Of a stretch of DNA of 40,459 nucleotides, positions 7,744 to 15,817 are shown in pieces. The position numbers and the translations under genes are program-made. The stretch covers positions 1-40,459 of the forward strand of contig CAZABJ010000022.1 in the NCBI GenBank assembly GCA_964483375.1. The letters are read 5' to 3'. The notes beneath the pieces are model-generated. The model was not told the DNA's origin. It worked only from the letters and a program-made list of their open reading frames with translations, and did not search any database. Source of the DNA: JAUIEH01 sp964483375 (lineage in GTDB: Bacteria; Pseudomonadota; Alphaproteobacteria; Caulobacterales; Maricaulaceae). Position 1 is the stretch's first letter; each line of letters begins with the position of its first letter.

Positions 7744-9510
7744 TCAGCCGGCGACGTAAGCGACCAGCAGCGCCGCGCCCAAGATGAGCGCGGTCCACAC
7801 GGCCAAGACCCCATTCGGCACGGCGCGATTGAGCGCGCCGGCGGGCGAGAACACCGCTTGGAGTTGGGCGTCCAGTTTCCGGCCCAAGGCGTCTGCGCCC
7901 ATGCGCAGGTGCCCCGCCGTCCGCCGAGACACTGCGTCCGCCCAGCGCACGAAGTCGTAGCCGACCCGCCGATAAATCCAGTCGAAATCGAGTATCGTCG
8001 CGCGTTTTTCGGGCGGATAAACGCCCAGCCGCATCAAGAGCGAGAAGGCGAACGTCGCCGCGATGAGCAATTGCATTTGCGTCACCACGTGATCGACGGA
8101 GTAGGCCTGGTAAGTCTCGCCGGTCTGGAACGGCAACAAGGCATACAGCAAATGCATGCCGCCCAACCCGCCGGGCAGCGGCAAGGCGAGATAGATGCAC
8201 AAGAACGCCGCGATCCCCATGGCGAGCAGCATATTCGCCGGCGCCTCGGTGGGCCGGCGGCCGCTGTCATGGGCGAAGAAGGCGAAGAACGGGATTTTGA
8301 TCCCCGAATGCTCCAGCACGCCCGCTGAAGCGAACAGAAGCATGCCCCAAACCACCCAATGGTGTTCGTAAAGCGCGGCGGACAAGATCATGGATTTCGA
8401 CACGAAGCCCGAAAACAGCGGGAAGGCCGAAATCGACAACGCGCCGATAATGCAGAATATCGCGGTGAACGGCATGGTCCGGAACAGCCCGCCCAACTCG
8501 CTCGCTTTTGTGGTGCCGGCGCGATAGAGCACCGCGCCCATACTCATGAACAACAACGCCTTATAGAGGATGTGGCAGAAGGCGTGAGCCGCCGCGCCAT
8601 TGAGCGCAAGCGGCGTTCCAATGCCCACGCCGCACACCATGAAGCCCAGCTGGTTGTTGAGGCTGTAGGCCAGCACCCGTCGCAGATCGTTTTCGATGAC
8701 GGCGAAAAACACCGGAAACACCGTCATCACCGCGCCGATATAGATGAGAGGCTCAAATCCGGCGAACCCTCGCGCCAAAGCGTAGACGGCGAGCTTGGTC
8801 GTAAAGGCCGACAAGACCACCGCGCCGGTGACGGTCGCCTTGGGATAGGCGTCCTGCAGCCAATTGTGCAGGAAAGGAAAGGCGCATTTGATCGCGAAGG
8901 CCAGCAGGATGAGCGCGCCGCCCATCGTCGTGGGGTCCAGCGCGCCGAAGGAATAGTCCCCGCCCCGCCCCGTTGCGACGGCGACCGCGCCGGCCAACAG
9001 CAAGACCCCTGACGCCACATGCAGCGCCAGATAGCGCAGCCCCGCGGTGATCGCCGCGCGCGTCCCTCGCGCCCAGATGAGGAACACCGAGGAAATCGCG
9101 GTGATTTCCCAGAAGATGAACAAGGTGATGAGGTCGCCCGCGAACACCGCCCCCAGCCCGGCGCCGGCGTAGATAAGCGCTGAGGCGTCGCTAAGCTGGG
9201 CGCGTTCGTGGAAGGCGAATATTCCGTTCAACAACGCGGCGATGCAGAAAATGACGCCGAATATGCGAGACAGCGGGTCAAGCCGGAACGTCTCCAGCGT
9301 CAAATCGCCGAACGGAATGACCCCGTAAGTGCCGAAATCCGCATTGAGCAACAGCCCAAGCGCGACGATCGGCGCAAGGATCATCAACGCCTTGCGAACT
9401 GCGTGAACGGGGATGATCGCCGCGGCGAGGCCGGCCGCCAAAATCGGCGCGGCGGGCGTGATCGACCGGATCAGCTCTTGGTTTTGGACGCTGGCGACTT
9501 CAAGCATCAT
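7744..9510 (-). CDS. Mrp-type antiporter subunit D-like protein, third copy
   Basis: A 588-residue polytopic protein of the proton-antiporter (NuoL/M/N, MrpA/D) family. The ion-path residues are present: Glu135 in LFIFWEITAISS, Lys208 in FAIKCAFPFLHNWLQ and Lys239 in FTTKLAVYALA. The last about 120 residues are an amphipathic, Arg-rich extension (RRTAGHLRMGADALGRKLD) before a final membrane helix, longer than in classical MrpD. It is the last gene of the ten-gene operon and its start overlaps the stop of the small His-rich gene by 11 bases. It probably forms one of three ion-translocating channels of the complex. Similar proteins are usually named Na+/H+ antiporter subunit D; the transported cation cannot be told from the sequence. 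Confidence 0.85.
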   Translation of the reverse strand: MMLEVASVQNQELIRSITPAAPILAAGLAAAIIPVHAVRKALMILAPIVALGLLLNADFGTYGVIPFGDLTLETFRLDPLSRIFGVIFCIAALLNGIFAFHERAQLSDASALIYAGAGLGAVFAGDLITLFIFWEITAISSVFLIWARGTRAAITAGLRYLALHVASGVLLLAGAVAVATGRGGDYSFGALDPTTMGGALILLAFAIKCAFPFLHNWLQDAYPKATVTGAVVLSAFTTKLAVYALARGFAGFEPLIYIGAVMTVFPVFFAVIENDLRRVLAYSLNNQLGFMVCGVGIGTPLALNGAAAHAFCHILYKALLFMSMGAVLYRAGTTKASELGGLFRTMPFTAIFCIIGALSISAFPLFSGFVSKSMILSAALYEHHWVVWGMLLFASAGVLEHSGIKIPFFAFFAHDSGRRPTEAPANMLLAMGIAAFLCIYLALPLPGGLGGMHLLYALLPFQTGETYQAYSVDHVVTQMQLLIAATFAFSLLMRLGVYPPEKRATILDFDWIYRRVGYDFVRWADAVSRRTAGHLRMGADALGRKLDAQLQAVFSPAGALNRAVPNGVLAVWTALILGAALLVAYVAG

Positions 9511-9895
9511 CGCCTTCGTCTCCGTAATAGGTCTCCGGTCGCGCCAAAAGGCGACGCAACGGCCAACCGGTCAGCACGACAAAGGCGAAAGCGGCGAAAC
9601 CGAACAGCGCGTAAAACCCTCGCACGCTCTCCATCTCCGGGGCCGCATGGGCGTGGCCGTCCGCGCCATAAGCCTCGCCATGCGCGTCGCCCGGCTCCGC
9701 CTCGGCATGCTGGAACGCCGCGCGCTCCAGCGGAAAGCCGTCCAAAGCGAGCCCGGCGAAATCAATCAGGATCAGGACGGCGAACGCCGCGGCGAGCGCG
9801 AAAAACACCCGCGTCTTGAAGGCGGGCGTGTCTAAGAACAAGAAGCGCCGCGCAAAGGGATGAATGGCGCTCTGACTTTCGCGTTCCGCGCTCAT
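9500..9895 (-). CDS. Small two-helix membrane protein with His-rich loop, Mrp operon
   Basis: A 131-residue protein with a basic N-terminus (HPFARRFLFL, KTR), a first membrane helix (FFALAAAFAVLILIDFAGLAL, about residues 31-51), a hydrophilic loop with QHAEAEPGDAHGEAYGADGH and further His, a second helix (GFYALFGFAAFAFVVLTG, about 93-112) and a short RR-containing acidic tail. By the positive-inside rule the His-rich loop is periplasmic. I do not recognise a family. Start ATG 9895 shares ATGA with the stop of the preceding antiporter gene; the frame also extends upstream within that gene, but only this start is consistent with operon spacing. Its position between two antiporter subunits indicates an accessory subunit of the same complex. 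Confidence 0.7.
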   Translation of the reverse strand: MSAERESQSAIHPFARRFLFLDTPAFKTRVFFALAAAFAVLILIDFAGLALDGFPLERAAFQHAEAEPGDAHGEAYGADGHAHAAPEMESVRGFYALFGFAAFAFVVLTGWPLRRLLARPETYYGDEGDDA

Positions 9896-11361
9896 AGCGC
9901 GTCTCCTGGATTGATGACGGGGGCGAGATACTCGGCGATCCCCCCCGCGACAAAGAACAATGCAAAGCAAGCCGCAGCCGTCAGCACAGGCGGCAGCACG
10001 ACTAAGAGCGGGGCGCCGCGGACCCGGTCCGCGCCCTCAGGGGTGTCTTGGAAAAAGCCTCGCGCCACCAAGGGCAGCAGATAGGCGACGTTGAGCACCG
10101 AAGAGATCGCCAACGCCCAAACCAGAGCGGTTCGCCCGGTCTCCGTCGCGCCGGTCATCAAGGACAGTTTCGGCCACGCGCCCGCAAGCGGCGGCAGCCC
10201 GATGATGGACAAGGCCCCCACGAAAAATGCGCCGAACACCCATGGCATGGACCGCCCCAAGCCCCGCATGTCAGAGATTTCGGTCCGCTTCGCCCCGGTG
10301 TAGATCGCGCCTGCGCACATGAAGAGCGTGATCTTGCCGAAGGCGTGCATCACCATTTGCAGCGCGCCGCCCAAAAGGGCCGCAGGCGCGGCGAGCATGG
10401 CCCCCAGCGTGACGTAAGAGAGTTGGCTGACGGTCGAGAATGCGAGCCGCGCTTTGAGGTTGTCCTTGGTCATGGCGATGACCGAGGCGACGACGATGGA
10501 GACGCCGGCGAGACCGGCCAGCCAATGGGCAGCCGGCAAGTCCTGCATGCGCTCTGGTCCGAAGACGTAAATCGACACCTTCAACATGGTGAAGACCCCC
10601 GCCTTCACCACCGCCACGGCGTGCAACAAGGCGCTCACGGGCGTGGGCGCGACCATGGCGTTGGGGAGCCAGGAATGCACCGGCATCAACGCCGCTTTGC
10701 CGATGCCGAAGGCGAACAACACGAGAATGAGACCGACAAGCCATTGCGGGGTCGCACCGAACGGCAATCCCCCGGCGGTGAAGGCCGTCGAGCCCGACGT
10801 CGCGGCGGTGGCGATGATCGCCGGCAAGAGGAGCCCCACCGATGTGGTCAGCAAAATGGCGAGATAGATTCGCGCGCCGCGGCGGGCCTTGGCGTCGCCC
10901 TTGTGAGCGACCAGCGGATAGGTCGACAGCGTCAGCGTTTCATAAAAGACGAACAGGGTGAACAAGTCGCCCGCGAACGCCACGCCCATCGCTGCGCCGA
11001 TCGCGATGGCGAAACAGAGATAGAACCGCGTTTGGTCGCGCTCTGCGTTCCCGCGCATATAGCCTATGGAGTACAGCGAGTTGACGATCCACAGCCCGCT
11101 CGCCAACAGCGCGAACAAGGCGCCCAAGGGCTCGACCCGAAATCCGATGGCGAGGCCCGGCGCCACTGCGGCGAGGGTGAGCTCCGGCCGGGCGCCCTCG
11201 CCCACGGCGAGGAAGATTTGCAGCACCACGAAAAACAGCGTCGCCGCGCCGACAAGGGTCGCGCCCTCGCGCAAATTGGGCGCGTGCGACAACAGCACGA
11301 TCGCCGCCGCTGTCAGCGCGGGGATGATGAGCACAAGCGGCAGGAGCTGGTCAGGGCTCAC
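9892..11361 (-). CDS. Mrp-type antiporter subunit, NuoL/MrpA N-domain-like
   Basis: A 489-residue polytopic proton-antiporter family protein. Ion-path residues: Glu141 in FVFYETLTLS, Lys222 in GIGKAALMPVHSWLP and Lys253 in HAVAVVKAGVF. The segment NAMVAPTPVSALLHAVAVVK follows the signature of NuoL and the N-terminal part of MrpA more closely than that of MrpD. It may therefore supply the MrpA antiporter half, whose C-terminal half is encoded separately at 13958-14605. Start GTG 11361 overlaps the stop of the preceding gene in GTGA; extending to 11421 would add 20 Gly/Arg-rich residues without membrane character and is rejected. Second of the three antiporter-like subunits in the operon. Confidence 0.85.
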   Translation of the reverse strand: MSPDQLLPLVLIIPALTAAAIVLLSHAPNLREGATLVGAATLFFVVLQIFLAVGEGARPELTLAAVAPGLAIGFRVEPLGALFALLASGLWIVNSLYSIGYMRGNAERDQTRFYLCFAIAIGAAMGVAFAGDLFTLFVFYETLTLSTYPLVAHKGDAKARRGARIYLAILLTTSVGLLLPAIIATAATSGSTAFTAGGLPFGATPQWLVGLILVLFAFGIGKAALMPVHSWLPNAMVAPTPVSALLHAVAVVKAGVFTMLKVSIYVFGPERMQDLPAAHWLAGLAGVSIVVASVIAMTKDNLKARLAFSTVSQLSYVTLGAMLAAPAALLGGALQMVMHAFGKITLFMCAGAIYTGAKRTEISDMRGLGRSMPWVFGAFFVGALSIIGLPPLAGAWPKLSLMTGATETGRTALVWALAISSVLNVAYLLPLVARGFFQDTPEGADRVRGAPLLVVLPPVLTAAACFALFFVAGGIAEYLAPVINPGDAL

Positions 11362-12917
11362 GGCGCGCCTCCGGTCAAAGCGCAAGGCGGGGCGTCCACG
11401 ACCACAGCCGCCGCCGCACACCGCGCCAGCCCCTCAGGCCAACTGGCGTCAACGCCGAACCAAATCGAGGCGATGGCGAAAGCCCACATGGGAACCAGCA
11501 TCGTCCAGGGCGCGGTTTGAGCGGGGATCGCCGCGCCGCTCCGCTCCGGCGGCGGACGGAGATAGGCCGCCTCCAAAACGCGGAAGACGTAAACGAGGCC
11601 CAACACGGACGCCGCGGCGATGGCGGCGGCCGCCCACCACCAGTCGCTCTCAAGAACAGCCAATAACAGGTACCACTTGCTGATGAAGCCCGCCGTGAGC
11701 GGCACCCCGACCAGGCTCAGCGCACAAATCGCGAAGGCGGCCATGGTGAAGGGCATGGTGCGGCCGAGACCGCGGAAATCTTGAACCTGGGTGACCCCCA
11801 GGCGCATGCTCGCCGCCCCCAGCGCCATGAACAGTCCGCCCTTCATGAGCGCGTGATTGAACAGGTGCAGCAAGCCGGCGGACAGACCTGCAACGGTTGC
11901 GGTCGCCAAGCCGAGCAGCATGTAGCCGACCTGAGCGACGGAGGAATAGGCGAGCAGCCGCCGCGCGTCGGTCTGGAACACCGCCTGGAAGGAGGCCACC
12001 AACATGCCCGCGATGGCGAGCGGCGCGAACAGGTACAACAGCGTGAGTTCTTTGAACTCATAAGCGGGGCCGAACACGCTATAAACAAAGCGGGCCAACG
12101 CATAAAACGCGACCTTGGTGGCCGTGGCCGCCAAAAACGCCGTCACGAAGCTCGGCGCGAAGGCGTAAGCGTTGGGCAGCCAGGCATGCAGCGGGTAAAG
12201 CGCGAGCTTGAGGCCCAGACCGATCACGATGAAGGCGAACCCGGCGCGCACCGTCCGCAGGTCGCCTGCCTCAGCCAGCCGTGCGGTGATTTCCGCGAGA
12301 TTGAGCGTGCCGGTGGCGGCGTAAAGGAAGCCCACGCCAATCACGTAGAAGGTCGCGCCGATGGTGCCGAGAATGAGGTAGTTATAGGCGGCGGGCAGCG
12401 CGCGCCTGTCGCGGCTGGCGCCCATGCCGACCAAGACGTAGGTGGAGAGCGACGAGATCTCGAGGAAGACAAAGAGATTGAAGGCGTCCCCGGTGATCGC
12501 GACGCCCATCAGGCCGGCGAAGCAAATCGAAAAAGCGGCGTAAAACATGCCGCGGGAGCGGGGCGGAATCTCCGCTTCAACGCTGCGCGGCGCATAGATG
12601 GCGCATAAGACCGCCACCCCCGACACCAATGTCAGCACCATGGCGTTCAGCGGGTCGACGAAATAGGTGATGCCCAGGGGCGCCGACCATCCGCCCAAAT
12701 CATAGGTGACCGGCCCGAAGGCGGTGGTTTGGGCGAGCAACAGCAGCGACAGCGCTGCGGACGCCGCCGCGGCCCCCAACACAAAACCCCATGCCGCGCG
12801 CGCGCCCGGCGCCAACGCGGCGACAGCGCCGGCGATCAGCGGAATGACCACGACCAAAGGCGCGGCGTGATCGCGGGCGAAAGCCGGGAACAGAGCGATG
12901 AAGTCCACCGCGCTCAC
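11358..12917 (-). CDS. mnhD: Mrp-type antiporter subunit D
   Basis: A 519-residue polytopic protein of the MrpD type. Ion-path residues: Glu153 in VFLEISSLSTYVLVG, Lys237 in GLGLKLALYPLHAWLPNAY and Lys268 in ATATKVAFYAL. The spacing between the two lysines, 31 residues, is the same in all three antiporter-like proteins of this operon. About 14 membrane helices are visible. It starts with GTG, overlapping the stop of mnhC in GTGA, and is followed by a second overlapping antiporter gene. As in other Mrp complexes it should exchange protons for Na+ or K+ across the inner membrane. Confidence 0.9.
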   Translation of the reverse strand: MSAVDFIALFPAFARDHAAPLVVVIPLIAGAVAALAPGARAAWGFVLGAAAASAALSLLLLAQTTAFGPVTYDLGGWSAPLGITYFVDPLNAMVLTLVSGVAVLCAIYAPRSVEAEIPPRSRGMFYAAFSICFAGLMGVAITGDAFNLFVFLEISSLSTYVLVGMGASRDRRALPAAYNYLILGTIGATFYVIGVGFLYAATGTLNLAEITARLAEAGDLRTVRAGFAFIVIGLGLKLALYPLHAWLPNAYAFAPSFVTAFLAATATKVAFYALARFVYSVFGPAYEFKELTLLYLFAPLAIAGMLVASFQAVFQTDARRLLAYSSVAQVGYMLLGLATATVAGLSAGLLHLFNHALMKGGLFMALGAASMRLGVTQVQDFRGLGRTMPFTMAAFAICALSLVGVPLTAGFISKWYLLLAVLESDWWWAAAAIAAASVLGLVYVFRVLEAAYLRPPPERSGAAIPAQTAPWTMLVPMWAFAIASIWFGVDASWPEGLARCAAAAVVVDAPPCALTGGAP

Positions 12918-13516
12918 GCTTCGCTCCCCGTTTCGCCGAATTCCGCCCGGTCGATGTCCTCGTCTTCAATGGTTCCGTAGACTTCGCGGATCCGCACGAC
13001 CAGAGCGAGGCCGACCGCCAATGTCGCAACGCCGACCACAATCGCTGTCAGAATGAGCACGTGCGGCAGCGGATTAGAGTAGAGCACGTCGGCGAGTTCC
13101 CCGGCATGTCCCCCATCCCCATGCAGCGCCCCGGCGTGATCCCCGCCATGCTCCGCGCCGTGATCCGCGCCGTGATCCGCGCTCTGGGCGCCGTCATGCG
13201 ACGGGGCGTCCGCATGGGCCTCGGGCTCGCCGTCGGCGACGGGCTCGTCAGGCAGCGTGTAACCGGTGGGGATTTGGGGCCCGTGCGGCTCGCCATGGTC
13301 ATCGCCATGCCCGCCATGGGTCATGGGAAGGATGGGCGGAACGCCGCCGGCGACCTTGCCCAGCGTGATGTAGAACAAGAAGACTGAGGTTTGGAACACG
13401 CCCAAACCGATAAGCCGCTTCACCATGTTCCCCGACGCGAACACGATGTAGAGCCCGACCATCATCAGAAGGACGACGACCCAATAGTTAAAGTGTGTGA
13501 GAAAATACTCGCCCAC
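12914..13516 (-). CDS. mnhC: Mrp-type antiporter subunit C (NuoK-like) with His-rich insertion
   Basis: A 200-residue protein; classical MrpC has about 110-115. Helices one and two (YWVVVLLMMVGLYIVFASGN, then KRLIGLGVFQTSVFLFYITLG) and helix three (HVLILTAIVVGVATLAVGLA, preceded by the family motif NPLP) are normal. Between helices two and three lies a hydrophilic insertion of about 85 residues with 12 histidines and many Asp, Glu and Gly (for example GGHGDDHGEPHG and ADHGADHGAEHGGDHAG). NuoK topology places this loop in the periplasm. The insertion looks metal-binding or pH-responsive, which is inference. The start is GTG one base after the mnhB stop. Confidence 0.88.
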   Translation of the reverse strand: MGEYFLTHFNYWVVVLLMMVGLYIVFASGNMVKRLIGLGVFQTSVFLFYITLGKVAGGVPPILPMTHGGHGDDHGEPHGPQIPTGYTLPDEPVADGEPEAHADAPSHDGAQSADHGADHGAEHGGDHAGALHGDGGHAGELADVLYSNPLPHVLILTAIVVGVATLAVGLALVVRIREVYGTIEDEDIDRAEFGETGSEA

Positions 13517-13517
13517 T

Positions 13518-13958
13518 TCACCAGTCCTCGTCGTCGATGTCGGACGTTCGCCCGGCGAACGCGTAGAAAATCGCCAGCATCACCGAGGCGACGGTGATGA
13601 GCACGCCGAGCTCCACCAGCAAGATCCCCAGATGCTGACCTTCGTGATGCTCCGGGCCGAAAGCGTCGTAGTCGAGATAATTCTCCCCGCCCATCATCGC
13701 GGCGACCCCAACCCCGGCGAACAGCAACACGCCTGCCGCACAGCCGGCGCGGACCAACCATGTGGGCACCGCGTCGCGCGCGGCCTCCACTCCGAAAATG
13801 AGTGCGTAAAGGATGACCGCGACGGCCAGGATGACGCCGGCCTGGAACCCGCCTCCAGGGCCGAAATCGCCATGGAACTGAACATAGAACGCGAACAATG
13901 CGATGGCGGGGATCAGCATCTTGGAGACGACGCGGAGAACCAAATGGTGGTCGGACAT
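13518..13958 (-). CDS. mnhB: Mrp-type antiporter subunit B
   Basis: A 146-residue MnhB-domain membrane protein of normal length. It has the conserved segment FHGDFGPGGGFQAGVILAVA and four membrane helices. The sequence EHHEGQHLG before the third helix is rich in His. MrpB is a required non-antiporter subunit that packs against the MrpA C-terminal domain in the antiporter complex. The start codon overlaps the stop of the upstream gene by one base (TGATG). In the operon it follows the MbhD/MbhE fusion, as mbhF follows mbhE in archaeal hydrogenase operons. Confidence 0.9.
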   Translation of the reverse strand: MSDHHLVLRVVSKMLIPAIALFAFYVQFHGDFGPGGGFQAGVILAVAVILYALIFGVEAARDAVPTWLVRAGCAAGVLLFAGVGVAAMMGGENYLDYDAFGPEHHEGQHLGILLVELGVLITVASVMLAIFYAFAGRTSDIDDEDW

Positions 13959-14605
13959 CAGCGCTCGCCCTCCTTGCCGGCGTCGTCTTCCCGGCGCCCA
14001 GCCGCTGCGACGCCGCGTCTGGAGCCTTCGCCTTCGCGCGCCGGCGGCCTGAGGCCGAGCAGAAGCATCACGCCCAGACCCGCGGTGAAAATCACCACCG
14101 TCTCGCCCAAGGTGTCATAGCCGCGGTAACTGGCGAGCACGGCGGTGACCACATTCGGCGTGCCGACCTCTTCGGGCGTCCGCTCCAAATAAGCCAAGCC
14201 GTCGGTCGCATTGGCGGGCGAGGCCGCATCGCCGAATGCGGGCAAGTCGAAGGTGGCGTAGATAAGCGCCGTTCCGGTCGCAAAGACCACCACCAGCGGC
14301 CCCCATCGCCGCCCAGGCGGGGGTTTGCGGGCCTCGCGCGCGGTCAGAAGCATCGCGCCTAAGAGCAAGACCGTCGAAATGCCCGCGCCGACCGCGGCCT
14401 CGGTGAAGGCCACGTCCACCGCGTCCAATGCGACGAAAAACGCCGCTGACAAAAGGCTGTAGGCGCCGGACAGCATCACGACGACGAACAACCGCCGCTG
14501 ATTGATCATGGCGAGGCCGACGGCGACCAAGAACGCCAACAAGATGATGTCGAGCACGGCGGTCGCTTGAATAATGTCGGGAAGCTCGGCGAACAGATCG
14601 CTCAT
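13958..14605 (-). CDS. DUF4040 (MbhD) - MbhE fusion, equivalent of the MrpA C-terminus
   Basis: A 215-residue membrane protein. The first half is a DUF4040/MbhD domain: about three helices with LSGAYSLLSAAFFVALDAVD and the family motif VAFTEAAVGAGISTVLLLG. The second half is MbhE-like: one helix after RRWGPLVVVF, a loop with VGTPNVVTAVLASYRGYDTL, and a last helix GETVVIFTAGLGVMLLLG. In classical MrpA both parts are fused to the C-terminal side of the NuoL-like antiporter domain; in archaeal Mbh they are separate subunits D and E. Here the two are fused to each other but not to an antiporter domain. The tail is charged and cytoplasmic. Overlaps mnhG by ATGA. Confidence 0.85.
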   Translation of the reverse strand: MSDLFAELPDIIQATAVLDIILLAFLVAVGLAMINQRRLFVVVMLSGAYSLLSAAFFVALDAVDVAFTEAAVGAGISTVLLLGAMLLTAREARKPPPGRRWGPLVVVFATGTALIYATFDLPAFGDAASPANATDGLAYLERTPEEVGTPNVVTAVLASYRGYDTLGETVVIFTAGLGVMLLLGLRPPAREGEGSRRGVAAAGRREDDAGKEGER

Positions 14606-14967
14606 GCCTCCTCCTCCGGCGGTTGACCCGGACGCGGCGGGCGATAGCGGCCCAGCTGAGGCTCAAGCCCGGATGTGAACGCGGCGTTCGCCACGGCATG
14701 GGTTGCGGTGGGGCTGGTCAGGAACAGAAACAAGGCGATCAGCGCCAGCTTCAGCGTGTCTATCGACAGGCCCGACGTGATCATCAGCCCGATGAGGATG
14801 AGCTCGGCGCCCAGCGTGTCGGTCACCCCCGCCGCATGGATGCGGGTGTAGAAGTCCGGCAGACGCAAGATGCCGATGGCGCCGACGAACACGAAAAACA
14901 GGCCCGCCCCGATGAAACCGGCGCTCAACAACGATCTCAGGAGTTCGAGGATCTCGACAACGCTCAT
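14602..14967 (-). CDS. mnhG: Mrp-type antiporter subunit G
   Basis: A 121-residue MnhG protein with three membrane helices and the family motif GILRLPDFYTRIHAAGVTDT followed by LGAELILIGLMI. Length is typical, and a Pro-rich tail (PPRPGQPPEEEA) ends the protein. MrpG is a small structural subunit needed for assembly of the antiporter. Its start overlaps the stop of mnhF (ATGA) and its stop overlaps the start of the DUF4040 gene. Confidence 0.92.
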   Translation of the reverse strand: MSVVEILELLRSLLSAGFIGAGLFFVFVGAIGILRLPDFYTRIHAAGVTDTLGAELILIGLMITSGLSIDTLKLALIALFLFLTSPTATHAVANAAFTSGLEPQLGRYRPPRPGQPPEEEA

Positions 14968-15302
14968 GAGTCCCCCTCCTCGCCGTCGTTTTGCAGGTGA
15001 GCCAGCCGCGCGTCGTCCACGTCCCGGGCCGCCATCCGCTCGAGGGATTGGTCAAAACCCCGATAGCGCACGAATTTGAGAATCGCGATCGTGGCGACGA
15101 AGTTGATGAGGGCGTAGAGGATCGCGATGTCGATCGCGTCGGGGCGGTCGATGAAATAGGCGAACACGGCGAGGAACAGCACCGTTTTGGTGCCGAAGGA
15201 GTTCACCGCCAAAACGCGGTCATAAAGCGAAGGCCCCAAAAACAGCCGGGCGATCGTCAACGCCGCAGCGATGAGCAAAGCGAAGGCGGCCGCAGCGATC
15301 AT
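14964..15302 (-). CDS. mnhF: Mrp-type antiporter subunit F
   Basis: A 112-residue MnhF protein with three membrane helices and the family signature GPSLYDRVLAVNSFGTKTV followed by DIAILYALINFVATIAILKF. The C-terminal about 30 residues are charged and cytoplasmic. The family's usual length is about 90-100, so it is slightly long. Start ATG overlaps the mnhE stop (ATGA), and the stop overlaps the mnhG start. Structural subunit of the Mrp-type complex. Confidence 0.92.
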   Translation of the reverse strand: MIAAAAFALLIAAALTIARLFLGPSLYDRVLAVNSFGTKTVLFLAVFAYFIDRPDAIDIAILYALINFVATIAILKFVRYRGFDQSLERMAARDVDDARLAHLQNDGEEGDS

Positions 15303-15817
15303 CGCTCCCGGCCCTCCATCGCGCGCTGCGAGCGGTCATGCATGTCCGCAAAGCCTGCGGGGTCGGCCATGGAATCAAGCAGGGTGTGGACGATCAAATC
15401 GTCGCCATCCACGTCCACGGTCACCGTGCCCGGGGTCAGAGTGATGGAATTGGCGAAGGTCGCACGTCCCAGCGCGGTGCGTTGACGCGCCGGCACCCGC
15501 AACAGGCGCGGGGTGATGTCCAGGTCCGCCTTCAGGATCGCGCGCGAAACCTCGATATTCGCCTTAACGATCTCACCGCCAAGCCAAATCCAGTAGAACA
15601 GCGCGGTGGCCATCCGGTTATAGGGCGCGGTCTCCCCGTCCATGAGCCCCATGCGCTCGACAAGGACGATCACAAGCACCACCGAAGCCGCGCCAAGAAA
15701 CACGACAAGCCCGTGCTCGCCGCCGAAGAACAGCGTCTCCACCGATACCAAAGACAGACAGAGCCACATGGCGACAAGCGCCGCCAGAAGCATCAGCGCG
15801 TAGTGGACTTTGCCCAC
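15299..15817 (-). CDS. mnhE: Mrp-type antiporter subunit E, first gene of the operon
   Basis: A 172-residue MnhE protein: two or three N-terminal membrane helices (ALMLLAALVAMWLCLSLV, then LVVFLGAASVVLVIVLVE), the motif FYWIWLGGEIVKANIEVSR, and a soluble C-terminal domain with NSITLTPGTVTVDVDGDDLIVH, typical of MrpE. Start: GTG 15817, because GGGGAGAGGG lies five bases upstream; an upstream start at 15910 would add 31 basic residues with no ribosome-binding site. It opens the ten-gene operon in the order E-F-G-A'-B-C-D-D-x-D. The DUF2336 gene ends 152 bases upstream on the same strand, so read-through is possible. Confidence 0.9.
   Translation of the reverse strand: MGKVHYALMLLAALVAMWLCLSLVSVETLFFGGEHGLVVFLGAASVVLVIVLVERMGLMDGETAPYNRMATALFYWIWLGGEIVKANIEVSRAILKADLDITPRLLRVPARQRTALGRATFANSITLTPGTVTVDVDGDDLIVHTLLDSMADPAGFADMHDRSQRAMEGRER

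Noticed and set aside
10048..11520. 490-codon open frame on the plus strand
   Set aside because: It is antisense to two antiporter genes; its composition is Arg/Gly/His/Asp-rich, as expected for the complement of a membrane protein gene.
13081..13340. CRISPR-like or satellite DNA repeat in mnhC
   Set aside because: The repeated GTGATCCGC-like units are the complement of His/Asp-rich codons within an intact reading frame.
7744..15817. Complex I (nuo) or membrane-bound hydrogenase
   Set aside because: MnhE, MnhF, MnhG and MnhB are Mrp-type subunits absent from complex I, and no iron-sulfur, flavin or NiFe subunit is present.
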